Of a DNA stretch of 64,000 nt, positions 10,076 to 21,900 are shown piece after piece. The notes beneath the pieces are model-generated. The model was not told the origin of the DNA, made no database searches, and worked only from the letters and a program-made list of their open reading frames with translations. The DNA is from Lantana camara (Eukaryota; Streptophyta; Magnoliopsida; Lamiales; Verbenaceae), in assembly GCA_037501455.1 (NCBI GenBank), contig CM074859.1, forward strand, positions 89,300,894-89,364,893, read 5' to 3'. A program made the translations under genes and the position numbers. The stretch's first letter is position 1; each line of letters opens with the position of its first letter.

Positions 10076-12302
10076 TGTAGCGCCCGAGCGCATAACTCCA
10101 CATCCCCCGCACTAAGACCCGACCCGCATATGAAATTAGTAATCCATACACCTGCCGAATCAGAGCGAACGAGGACACAACTCACTCACTATGCTAAGCG
10201 GGAGCTAAACCTTCGAAACCAATTAAGCATTAAAGGAAACACGTGAAGGCTAAAGAATCATGAGCGAAGCATTAGCATATCAATAACATAACAGAGAGCT
10301 CACAGGCTCCAAAATTTAAACATTAAAGCTCTCGCAGGCGTTCATAATCATAAATAACAATGCAAGTGGTATACACGACTCCCCAAGACTCCACAGACCC
10401 GAAGTCCCGCCTAGCACTCCAAAACCTGCAAGAGAAACTGAAAACAAAGACGGGTTCAGTCTTTAAGAGACTGGTAGGTATAAAATAAGGGTTTAGTATT
10501 AATATAATACAGAAATTAAAGACACACACACACATGCAAGTCATAATCCCGGGTGAGATTTTAAAATATATTCCAAGTGGGTGAAAATAAAGAAAACAAC
10601 ACGCGGGATTACAACAATTAATTCTTTTATTCATTCATTCATTAGGCCATTACGTGAGGCCGGTGAGTGGGCAAAATCTCCAACCTTCTCCTCGTGTGTA
10701 TATTATCCCTTCATTCATTCATTAGTAGTCACACAACATTCATTCATTCATTCATAATCATTATCATTCATAATCATTCATTCATACATTATCATTTACT
10801 CCTTTTTCCTCCGGTTAGTGGACGGACTCGGCCAAAGACCCGTCCACCCATTCATTGTGGCCAGTGAGGTTCATGACTCTCCAAAGGCCCGGTTCCCATT
10901 CCTCGCTAATCTTCTAGCGAGGGCCGGTATCGCCATCATTATTTGTTGGAACTAGTGCACGGGGATCACCGTCAGCCCATGCCTCCCCGGATAGCCACGT
11001 ACACTTAGTCCCAGGGCCCTCATTCATTGTAATCACTGATCTCCCCAAACATTGGTAAGGATTCATTTCAAAGAAAAAGGGTTTTAACATTAAATCATTA
11101 ACTCTTTGAAAAGACTTAATATGTATATATATATATAATACTTTGGCCAAAATCTTACACGTTGGGATATATCGGGTTAGAGTTATCTAGTAGAAGAGAA
11201 ACCCACCTGGCTACACCTTACCGAACCAAAACCAAGAAGAAAGAAAGACTTGAAGATAGCCCATGAACCCGGCAGGTCTCCGCCCTGGAGAAAACTGTAC
11301 AAAAGATAACACGGTGTATTCATGAGACTCAAGACTCCAAATGAGCCATATTTGATGCACGGAAATGTATTAACATAATATGACATGCATAAGTAGTAAC
11401 GATGTGCTATGGGGATGTTCATGTGCACAATTAATGCCATTTAGACAAGTAAACAATTCAATCTTTCATTACACGAATAGATCGTGCCCATTCATTATCA
11501 TTCGTTCATTCGTTCATGTCATAACACATCATAATACACGTTAACAATGCATAGGAATCAATTTAAGGTGAAATGAATCCATTAAACACATAAAGAAAGC
11601 AATAGTTGCAAAGAAGGTCATATTGTAACACTTAAACGTCCATGTTTACACAATGAATTCCATAGCATAAGATTTATAAACATTGTAGAATATATCGTAT
11701 ATTATCAATGAACCATGCATACAATTCATTCAAACCACATACGGAGGCCGAGGAAGTGGAAGGAAAGCAAGGACACGGATTTGAGCAAGTTGGTGAAAGC
11801 TGATAATTACTGAAATGCGCAAGCTGTAAAAAAATGGAAATATCTCGAGTTCTAGAAGTTGGAATTGGGTTTCATTTGTTGGATATGAAACGAAACAAGC
11901 AGTTCTTTCCAATGATATGTGGCTTGAATTCTAGTTTAAAGCGATGTGAAAATGGCGTAAGCTAGAAGTGAGAGGAAAGCAGATTTTCGGTGAAGTGGCG
12001 ACACCAAAATGGATCAATTATATCTCACAGTCAAGGAATTATTTTAAGGTGATTTCAATTGGAGAATGTTCTCAACTTCAAAAGGTTTTTGTGATTAAAA
12101 TTTCAGGTCAAACAGAGATCGTTTGGATAAGTAACAACAAACAACAATATACATTAAGTCAGGTGTCAGGGGTAATGGGGAGTTAATAGGGCCAAGGCAA
12201 AGTGTGGTAACGGGGGGTTACCCAATGCAGATAATTTTTCCTTCTTCTATTATGATGGTAACGGGGGTTACCTTTCCTTAGGTAAAATAGGGTAACGGGT
12301 TA
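10076..12302 (-). repeat. Gypsy LTR fragment, minus strand, truncated at its 5' end
   Basis: It starts (plus strand) TGTAGCGCCCGAG and includes CATCCCCCGCACTAAGACCCG, the uninterrupted form of the copia target at 3281. The region 11800-12120 matches 6990-7320 of the complete minus-strand LTR. (ATTC)n-rich DNA lies at 10624-10790. The LTR start expected on the right is absent; instead the sequence stops inside a palindromic repeat array abutting the plus-strand LTR at 12303. Confidence 0.7.
10624..10790. repeat. (ATTC)n-rich degenerate microsatellite
   Basis: Several short runs of ATTCATTCATTC separated by ATAATCATT-type spacers inside the minus-strand LTR. It is simple-sequence DNA and explains the I/H/S/F-rich open frames here. 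Confidence 0.75.
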
Positions 12303-12304
12303 TG
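12206..12304. repeat. Array of GGTAACGGGGGTTACC palindromes
   Basis: GGTAACGGGGGGTTACC at 12206-12222, GGTAACGGGGGTTACC at 12257-12272, and a partial GGTAACGGGTTA at 12291-12302. Each has a 6-bp inverted repeat (GGTAAC/GTTACC) around a G-run. The last copy touches the LTR start at 12303, suggesting the array was cut there. Confidence 0.7.
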
Positions 12305-12761
12305 TAACGCCCCAGTTTTTTTCCAGTCGTTCAGGTACGCGCACCACGCGTGTGAGTTTTGAGATTTAGAATTTATTTAATTCCTTTTCGGTATTAATTG
12401 TGTGGTTCAATTCATTTAATTTGAGTTCTTGTGATTATATGATTTCTAATTTCTTCTTTCATGAATTTCATCTTGTGAATTATATGTCTAATTTTTCCCG
12501 AACATGTTTAAGTGTTTAATTTTACATAATTGCAAGAATTCATGTTCATTCGTCCTTAATTGAAACTTTATAAAATTCTTGAACTTAATTGATAAATTGA
12601 CAAGGACTTATTTGTGACATTCATGAAACTTGGTAGCTAATTGCATTCATTTAAACTCCTTGAGGACTTGATGGCAATTTCCCCTCATAATTCATACATT
12701 TCATAACTACATCATATATATATATATATATACATTTCATGCATTTTCTCAAGAAGCATGC

Positions 12762-12810
<49 letters not shown>

Positions 12811-12955
12811 CACACGCATACACAAATGCCTATGCATTTATATAAATATAATATACATGATCTCTTTACCTTTTCAACTTTATACATATATGTTATATAT
12901 CTATACATCTATTCCATATATTATATACATTATATACAATATATCACATATACAA
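12303..12955 (+). repeat. Left LTR (at least 653 bp) of non-coding element A
   Basis: Starts TGTAACGCCCCAG. The same sequence recurs at 26213-26706 and continues at 35541-35685, where it is split by element B. The match covers the CCAGTTTTTTTCC opening, the CGCGCCAC region, the AT microsatellite and the ATGCCTATGCATTTAT block. The match ends at 12955 because the right copy is cut at 35685 by another LTR, so the true LTR end is unknown and may lie further right. Confidence 0.7.
12713..12804. repeat. (TA)n microsatellites
   Basis: Two runs of alternating TA, about 19 bp at 12713-12731 and about 40 bp at 12765-12804, separated by ATTTCATGCATTTTC. The right LTR copy has its own TA run at 26618-26645 of a different length, as expected of slippage. 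Confidence 0.9.
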
Positions 12956-14259
12956 GGTTTCTATCAACGAAGAGGCGATCAACTCAAGAACGAAGTGGAG
13001 GAAAATCTAGGAAATATTATAGTTCGGGGTTTAGATCGATGAAAAAGGATGGGGAGATTAAGAAGACTCCAAATATAATAGGGTTGATGGACTATAAATA
13101 ATACGGATTGTCCAAAAAGAGCCTCCAGGTAAATCCAGCTATTAGAAGCCGAGTTCGAGATAGAAGGGAGAGAAGAGGTGTATAGGAATGTTACGGATCT
13201 TGAATGAGATGGAAGTTGAACCGGGAAAGAATTAGAAGAGAACCAATCAAATATGGTGATTCCAAGTCTATGGAAGATGACAATGCTAAAGGTTTTATCT
13301 TCATTCGGATTGGAATTTATTCTCCAGATCCAAGCCGAATTGTCATGTTGTGATGTCGAATTGGAAGATTTGGAGCAATAAATGGAAACAATAAAGAAAG
13401 GCAAAGAGCTTTTGGAAGGAAATTATGTACTCAAGTATAAGCAATTGGATGACTAGTTCATTCCACCAATTTGAACTCATAAAGGATAAGTCAAGGGGAC
13501 TTGATCAAGGTGAAGATTCGGGCATCCTTTGGAGATCGATACTTGGGAAGAAATCAAGATACCGATCCCATGGGCATAGAAGACTTTGGGTTTAAGGAAT
13601 TGCAATCTCGGGCCATGGAAACACAGAATTTGATACAAGAAGACTTATGAAGATTTCGAAGACCGTGGGAAGGACAAGAGATGATTAACAAGTTCAAAGC
13701 AAACTCATAATTAGGGGAATATGAAACATGTTGCAGAGCTAAAGCTTACCACTACGGTGATAGGTTCAATGCATTCATAAGAATGTGCATCATACGTTGC
13801 ATTAACATAATTTGACCCTTAATTACGTATGTTCATTATAACTTTCATCCATGATTGCATATTTGACGTGCTGAATACATCGTTTTAAATTTTTTAAATT
13901 TCTCTATTTATATGCGCATCTTTAATTGATATAATTTTTTCCAATGTGTCGCATCTTTAGTTATTTGAAAAAGTACTATGTGCATGTGCATATTAACCTG
14001 ACATGCATTGTTAAGTGTTTGCTTGATAGGAAGTTTCCTTCAACTCACTCCCCAAGTTGTTGCAACTGAGCCATACTTGAATCAAGAAAAGAGAAAATTT
14101 TGGGTTGTACAGGTGGATAAAAAGGAAAGAAAGGAATATCAAAGTTCGAGAGAATAGAGCTGAAGGTTTGGAACAAAAGAAATGGGTTGTTATCCCTACC
14201 CAAAATCAAAGTGAATGAGAGTAAGATCACCGAACACGCGGAATAGCGACGACCATTTA
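12956..14259 (+). other. Interior of element A, left part, non-coding
   Basis: Purine-rich DNA without a recognisable protein, primer site or repeat, ending at the copia insertion (TSD ATTTA at 14255-14259). The interior resumes at 24787. Short frames here lack family motifs. I assign it to element A because flanking LTR copies bracket it; it has no gag-pol. Confidence 0.5.
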
Positions 14260-16757
14260 TGTTAGGAATAGTGCCCTAAAAGCCGATTGTATATCCGTTT
14301 TGTACTTTTCCTTTTTGTAATCACAGACAATCTTTGAATGAAATAACGAATTGAGGCAACACTTCTTTATATGCTCTTGTTTGGTATGCGTTTACTTTAT
14401 CTGTGCATGTATGAGAACTCCCCTAATCCTGATGACTTTAGGACTCTACCATTTAGGTGAAATGGTTCATGAAACGAGCCCTATATCACATAAGTCATGA
14501 TTAGAAAAATACTCCAGGCCGATGAGTCCTACTGACAGTGGGAGTGTCAACCAGACTCCTCTAAGGCTTGCTGTAGGATCACGCACTACAAGAAAACTGT
14601 CGATTTTCGATGGAAATTTCCGACGGAATCAAGTCCGTCGGACAATTATTGTTTTCCGACGGAATACCGACGGTTTTCCGACGGAATTTGTTCAAAAATA
14701 TAAAAATAAAAATAAATATTTTCCGACGGAAATTCCGTCGGTAATCCGTCGGAAACATTTCCAACTTACAATTCCGTCGGAAAATATAAAAATATAAAAA
14801 TAAAAATAAATATTTTCCGACGGAATACCGACGGTTTTCCGACGGAATTTGTTAAAAAATATAAAAACAAAAATAAATATTTTCCTATGAAAATTCCCTC
14901 GGTAATCCGTCGGAAACTATAAAAATATAAAGATATAAAAATAAAAATAAATATTTTCCGACGAAAATTCCATCGGTAATCCGTCGAAAAATATAAAAAT
15001 ATGAAAATAAAAATAAATATTTTCTGACGGAAATTCCGTCGGTAATCCGTCGGAAACTATAAAAATATAAAAATATAAAAATATAAATAAATATTTCCGT
15101 CGGTAATTTCGTCGGTAATCCGTCGGTAATTCCGTCGGTACGCCCTTAAGAAGGATCACCTTATTTCATGGAGGTGCAAAGTGTATAGTTAATACGTGTG
15201 TGATGCATGACGGTGCTTACTTCAATAAGTAAGTTCACTGAGGTACCCCTTGTGAGAACATTCCTAAATGGGAAAGGAAGTTTCTATTTCAGGAAATGGA
15301 AACTTCCAGATTAGGAAATATCTCACGAGTCATTGATGTGATTAATTGATCCTTAGACTTGAGGTTCCATGTCACTTTATGAGTTAACTCTGTAGTCTTA
15401 GGTATAAGCTTTAAAGGGGCTTGCCTTAGACAACTGACTCAAGGCTTATGCTGGGGCTGCACAATTGACTCATGAAAGTGAATGACAATCAAGAAAGGAC
15501 CTACACATGCATTTGCAAGGTGATCTCTTATTGTGTAAGTCATTCATATGTCATATGGAGTCCTTGGCCAAGGCAGAAGATCAAGACATCAAGAAATGGG
15601 TTTCTTGGATTGAGATCAAATGGATATGAAATGCACTTAGCTTTCAGACCAGATTATTAGGGTTCTAATTATTCCCTTACCCTAGATCTTGGTTGAGAGA
15701 TAGTAAGTAGGAGGATTGTATCTCACATGAATCAATGACTTAAAGGTTCTATCGAATCGATACATTCCAATTCAGCTAGGGGTTTAACACCTGTTGCTAG
15801 ACTATGGTCGTTTAATCTGTGAACTGATTAATTAATTAGTGAATTAATTAATTAGGGTCACTGCTAATTGAATTGAGAACCTAGAGGGTCACATACAACA
15901 ACTTGGTTACATGAGTTAAGGCTTTAAAATGATTAAACGAATTAATCGGGCCAAGAAGGTTCCACACGTGTGAAACCACACGTGTGGGTCACGTGAGTGA
16001 CACGTGTCTCACACGTGTATATACATATATATATGTGATATATGTGATTAAATAATTAATGTGTTAATTATTTGATAGACTTTGGTTTAATTTTTGAATT
16101 AAAAAGAAAGTCTTATTTTGGAGAAAATTAATCTAGTTAATTAATTATGAATTAATTAATTAGATAAAAATAAGTTATTTATTTATTTAATAAATAAAGT
16201 ATAAAATTATTCAAAAGGGGTTTGGATAATTTTAGCTCTCTTAAAAGTTGATTTGAATTAGAATTCAAAGTCAAAGTCAAAATTACTTGATGATCAAGTA
16301 ATAGGAGAGAGGGACCAAAATCCTTAGCCCATAAGGACTAGGGATTTTCGGCCACTCCCTTTCCTATATATAGGGGAGCTCATGCTCCCCTTAGAGAGTG
16401 ATTGATTTCTTTTGGTTCATGTGTTGAACGCTATACTTTCTCCAAGATAAATTAAACCCTAGGTTAAGCCTAAACACTAACTAGAGAACTAGCATCCTTA
16501 CTAGTTAGATTGTAGTCAAGTTGGTGGACTATCTCTAGAGAGCTTCAAGTTAGAAGTTTTGAAGATTCGAGCTTTACCAAGGAGAGGGGATCAAGACTCG
16601 AGAAGAGCGTTCTTGGGTGGCTTGAAACGCTTCAAGAAAGATTATTGAAAAGTAAGTTTCTAATCTCTACGAATTTGGATACACGGTTGCGAGTCCAAGA
16701 TCCTTTAGTTAGATAATTTTTAAATTTCCACTGCTTTCTGATTCCTGTTATCCAACA
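14260..16757 (+). repeat. 5' LTR of the copia element (contains an insertion)
   Basis: 2498 bp including a 559-bp insertion with duplication; without it about 1.94 kb, the same as the solo LTR at 3292. Five CACGTG cores lie at 15962-16019, a TATA box at 16364-16371 and a GGGGAGC/GCTCCCC hairpin at 16372-16389, marking the likely promoter. The LTR ends TTATCCAACA. Confidence 0.93.
14584..15139 (+). mobile_element. CACTA-type non-autonomous element, right terminus missing
   Basis: Starts CACTACAAGAAAAC, the CACTA-superfamily terminus, then consists of repeated TTCCGACGGAA / CCGTCGGTAATCCGTCGG units separated by A/T-rich spacers. Comparison with the right LTR (GATCACGCCCTT at the empty site) places it between two ACG triplets (14581-14583, 15140-15142), the 3-bp TSD expected of CACTA elements. 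The right end is CCGTCGGT rather than TTCTTGTAGTG, so that terminal repeat is absent. No coding capacity. Confidence 0.8.
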
Positions 16758-16759
16758 AG

Positions 16760-16772
16760 TGCTATCAGAGCC
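16760..16772 (+). promoter_or_regulatory. Copia primer binding site
   Basis: TGCTATCAGAGCC two bases after the LTR end differs by one base from TGGTATCAGAGCC, complementary to the 3' end of initiator tRNA-Met. It would prime minus-strand DNA synthesis. Confidence 0.85.
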
Positions 16773-18945
16773 ACCTCGTTAATCGTGTTTCTGATTCGTC
16801 TCAATTAAACTGAATTCGGTAGAAATGCTTAGGCTCGATGCGATTGAGCATTTGTAATTGTTTTAGAAAGCCTGAATTACGAAACTGTATTTTTCCTAAA
16901 AGTTTCTGAAAACTGTTTTGTAAAATTCGTTTTGAAAACTGTTTTAGATTTGAAACTGTATAAACTCTTTATGGATTTCTTGGATTGGTTTTGCTTTTGA
17001 ACGAAAACACGAAACGAAAACCCGGATTACGACGAACATGCGAAACCCCGCGCGCACCGCCCGCCTACCCTAGGCGAGCGCAGGCGTCCTGCCCAGCACC
17101 TCCTGCACGCCTGTGTGGGAGCCGGCACGCCCGGCCGTCGTCCACCCGCCGCCCGCATGAGGCGAAAGGGCCGCACGCAGTGCGCGCACTCAAGCGTCCT
17201 TGGCCGCACGCTGTCCGAGCCTGCCCCGCGTGCGCTTGCGCCTGCGACGGCGCAGTCCTTTTCGCGTACGGGCCTCGTTTTCCTTCGTGATCGATTTTTC
17301 GTATTTCGTGCAATCCAGTCCCAATTTTATTTATTTTATTAAAACTTCTTTTTAATTAAATTAATTTATTTTGAATAAAAATTAAAATTAGGATTTTTTT
17401 TCAAGAAATAGAAACGGTTTATAATTTTGGGAAAATACATCTGTAATAAAATTATTAATTTTCAGAAATTAATTGGAATTTTATTTGTTTTAGTAGTTTG
17501 GGATTTATTGAAAACTTTTATAAATAAGACTCGCATCAAGTCATGTTTTAAGTCATTAGAACTTGAAACGGGAATTTTAATTTATTGGCTAAATTTAAAT
17601 TCTCGCAAGTTGCATGTTAGGTGATCATGGGTTTAGACTTATGTATGGTTTTAATTTATGCACATGGATGGTTTAAATTGGGGTTGGAGCCCTGTAGTTG
17701 CATTTTTCAATTGAGGTTGGAGCCTCACTTATGTGCGTACTGTTATGTGATTTATTATGTGGCTTTCCATATTACTATTTTTGAGGCCAGGGTATGCCCC
17801 GTGTATTTGTCTAAAGTCAATATGAAGATTGAGCCTTATTACTTTTCAGTACTTTTTCATTTTTTTGAGAGTAGAATAGGTGGTGAGGTTTTATTTTCAT
17901 TTTGGAGACAATGCACCCACGGAGTAAGATGGGCCACATTCAAGTAACAAGGAGGCCATAAGTGAAGGCCCCTCAAAATGTTAGGGAGGGGAATCTCAAT
18001 TGTAAAATGTAATAGAGATAGGGCTCGTATTTTGTTACCGCTTTCCCTTATGTGATTTAAACTATTTATGTGGCATGTATGTTAGAACTTGTGATTGTGG
18101 AGTGGCTCCCACATATCACACATAAGATAGGTAGAACCTATGATCATCTCATGTTAGTATCATGCTAGGACATGTTATCTGTTTATGTGCTTGTTTGAAA
18201 TGCATTTAAGTTGTACTTGCATTAATCAAGACTAATAAAATTGGATAACATATATGTTGGTGAGGTCGAACCGGACAACTCTCCGGTTGATTCGAAAATT
18301 CCCATTAAATATTAAGCTAATTTCCAACAAATAGGTGTTTCATTCGAGATGCAAATTTCGAATTAAATTCCTAGCATTCCATCAATAGGTTTTAAGTTTA
18401 GAAAGTGAAACTAGTTATTGTCCGCGAGTCGTGGGATAGCTAGTACAACTTATTAGTTCTTAGTTACCTAATTGATCATTTTATATGATCAATATTTCGT
18501 GATCAATTTTGGCAAGGGCGATGTCCGCGAGTTGTGGGTCGTTCGAACTAAGTTTTGATCATGATCTTATGATTGATGGGTCTAGCTTAACGCCTAAGTA
18601 AATATGGATGTCGCATGAGTCGTGGGTCCATATTGAAAGATAGGTGATGCAAAAACAATTACTAAGAGTTCTAAAGGTGTTAAAATTGGTAAGTTGCACC
18701 TACCTAGGGTTTTACTTAGAATGTCCGCGAGTCGTGGGTTCGAGGTAAAATGCTTAGGATCTTAGTACCCATTGGGAAACACATTCCTCTTAGATCTTTG
18801 GGAATAATAGATCTTTGAAAAACAGTGGGAGCTACATTAGATTAAAGATCTTATCTTTTGTATATCGTTATAATTCAGTATGCTCACTAGTTCTCTGTTT
18901 TACCATTTAGGTCGTAGATTCTGTGATTCTCTACGTTTTTTTGAA
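16773..18945 (+). other. Long untranslated leader of the copia element
   Basis: About 2.2 kb between primer site and gag. A GC-rich island (about 17027-17280) sits in otherwise AT-rich DNA; frames there are open on both strands, which GC richness explains. From 18421 to 18738 a 15-base motif close to TCCGCGAGTCGTGGG occurs four times about 100 bp apart. No protein family is recognised. Confidence 0.6.
18421..18738 (+). repeat. Four spaced copies of TCCGCGAGTCGTGGG
   Basis: Copies at 18421-18435, 18524-18538 (GTTGTGGG variant), 18611-18626 (TCGCATGAGTCGTGGG variant) and 18724-18738. Three are preceded by ATG or GATG. They stand out from AT-rich surroundings and lie just upstream of gag, where packaging and translation signals of retroelements are found. 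Confidence 0.65.
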
Positions 18946-21900
18946 ATGGCAACCAAAAACCCTCTTGTATCGATCCTCGAGTCAAACAAGTTGACTAGTC
19001 CCAACTATTCTGATTGGCTGAGGAATCTGAAAATCATTTTAGATTCTAAGAAGAGAACTTATGTTCTCTTCGAAGGGGAGCCTAGTCCCGAAGGGAACGC
19101 TCCCACTCGGGCCGAGCGGGACGCGATCCAGAAGTGGAAGGATAATAATCTCCAAGCCCGTTGCCTTATGTTGGCTAACATGTCTCTGGACTTGCAAAGG
19201 CATCATGAGGCCATGGAATTCGCTTGGGAGATTTACGACCACTTAGAGCAACTTTACCACCCTCATAAACGTGCTACAAGGTATAACACTTCAAAGGAAT
19301 TGTTCCACTTGAGAATGAGGGAAGGTTCAAGTGTCCATGAATATGGACTCAAGTTTCTCGCCCTTACTGAGAAACTTGCTTCCATGGACATGCCACTGAA
19401 AGATGAGCTTTCAGTGGACTTGTTGCTAGCCTCGTCCCACCATCATTCAACCCATTTGTCCTTAACTTCAATATGAATCATGTTGGTACTACTGTAGCTG
19501 AGCTGATTAGTCAGCTTGTGACTGCTGAAAGTGGGATCAAGAAGGACAATAAGGTTTTGATGGTGAATGCTCCATCTTCCTCTTCTGGGCCTTCTAGAGG
19601 TAAAGGCAAGAAAGCCCAAAAGAAGAAGAAGAAACCCCTTAGGCCCACTGGTGGCGTTTCGAAGGGGAAGGCCCAAAAGAAGAAGCGTGATCAGAAAGAG
19701 TATGTTTGCTTCCATTGTGGCAAAGCAGGACATTGGAGGAGAAACTGCCCAGAGTACAAGGCTACTCTAAAGAAAGGTATGTTTCTCATTGAAATAAATC
19801 TTTCTATTAATTCTAGTTCTTGGGTACTTGATACCGGTTGTGGAACTCATATCTGTAATGATGTACAGATGCTAAGTGAAGTCCAACAACTCAAAGAAGG
19901 AGAATGTATCTTGAAGATCGGCTATGGCTCAAATGTTGAAGCTCGAGCTTTAGGCACAATTAGATTAGATTTAGGTAGTTTTGAGTTAGTTTTAAATAAA
20001 GTCCTTTATGTACCGAGCATTATTCGTAATATAATTTCAGGTCCAATTTTAGATTGTGAAGGTTATGAAACTTATATTAAGAATGGTAAATACTTCATCA
20101 AACGGAGCAACTCTTCCGTTCACATCGGTACTCTAAGTAATGGACTTTATCTAACTCAGAATATCAATATTATGAATATACAACGAGAAACTAAACATAA
20201 GAGAGATGACAAAGTTTCCGCTCCCTTATGGCACGCTAGATTAGGACACATTTCCAAGAACAGAATTAGCAAGATAAACTCTTTAGGATCTTTCTCTGAA
20301 AATGATCTCAAAGAGTTAACTTCTTGCGAATCCTGTCTCAAAGGAAAGATGTCCAAAGTTCCTTTTAAAGGAACTGTGGAACGTGCCACTAAGGTTTTGG
20401 ATTTGATCCATTCTGATGTTTGTGGACCGCTTAGTGTAAGCACTAGAAACAATCATCAGTATTTCATAACCTTTACTGATGACTTTAGTCGATATGGTTA
20501 TGTATACTTAATGAAGTATAAATCTGAAGCTTTTGAGAAATTCCTATAATTTCAAAAGGAGGTTGAGAACCAAACTAGCCACAAGATCAAAGCACTTCGA
20601 TCTGATCGAGGAGGCGAGTATCTTAGTGAAGAATTCCTTAATCATCTCAAAGATAATGGGATTATCTCTCAGTGGACACCTCCGGGAACTCCTCAACTCA
20701 ATGGAGTTTCTGAGAGAAGGAATTGAACTCTACTTGATATGGTTTGTTCCATGATGAGTTTCACTGACTTACCACCTTCTTTCTGGGGTTATGCCCTAGA
20801 AAGTGCAGCAAAGATTTTGAATCTAGTTCCCTCTAAGTTAGTCCCTAAAACGCCCTATGAAATGTGGCATGGTAAAATCCCTAGTTATTCTTACTTAAGA
20901 ATTTGGGGTTGTCCTGCTTAGGTGAAGAGGACAGTGGGAGATAAGTTAGAATCTCGTTCTAACTTATGCTACTTTGTAGGTTATCCTAAGGAATCCATAG
21001 GATACTACTTCTATGATCAATCTGAGCAAAAGGTGTTTGTTTCCAGAAATGCCACTTTTCTGGAGGAACCGTTCCTTAAAGAAAAGAAAGGCAAGATCAT
21101 AGAATTAGAAGAAGTACAAAGTGATCCCACACCACCCACTGAAGAAACATCCCCTTCTGACCAACCGCAACCAATCACGAATTCCGATACACACGCAAAT
21201 CCTCCTGTAAGGCGTTCTGAACGCACTCCTAGACAGCCGGAGAGATGGTATGGATTCTTCTATGAGATCTCTCAAAAGGATAATGATCCTTTAACATATG
21301 AGGAGGCACTTTCAGATTCTGACTCTGAACAGTGGGTAGAAGCCATGAAATCCGAAATGGATTCCATGAACTCCAACCAAGTTTGGACCTTGGTAGATTT
21401 GCCTGATGGGGTCAAACCCATAGGTTGCAAATGGATCTTTAAGAGAAAGCTTGGAGTTGATGGAAGCATTGCAGCCTACAAGGCAAGACTGGTTGCAAAA
21501 GGATTCACTCAAAGACCCGGCGTGGACTTTGATGAAACTTATTCTCCAGTTGTAATGAAAAAGTCCATTCGGATCATGTTTGCCATTGCTGCATATTATG
21601 ACTATGAGATATGGCAAATGGATGTGAAAACTGCCTTTCTCAATGGTGACATTGATAAAGACATTTATATGGAGCAACACATAGGTTTCACATTCAGTGG
21701 GAGTGAGCAAAAGCTTTCCAAACTCCAAAGATCAATCTATGGATTGAAACAAACTTCTAGGAATTGGAACATTCGATTTGATGAATCAGTCAAAGCGTTT
21801 GGCTTCATTCAAATTTTGAATGAATCATGTGTGTATAGAAAGGAATTGGAGACCTCAGTACAATTCTTAGTACTTTATGTTGATGACATCCTTCTTATTG

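Noticed and set aside
12651..13101. Tyr/Ile-rich open frames
   Set aside because: They are translations of the (TA)n microsatellites and flanks.
15472..15660. 62-residue frame recurring at 23535
   Set aside because: It lies in the copia LTR; recurrence is due to LTR duplication.
16985..17342. Open frames in the GC-rich part of the copia leader
   Set aside because: Frames on both strands are open at once and rich in Arg, Ala and Pro, as expected of GC-rich DNA without stops.
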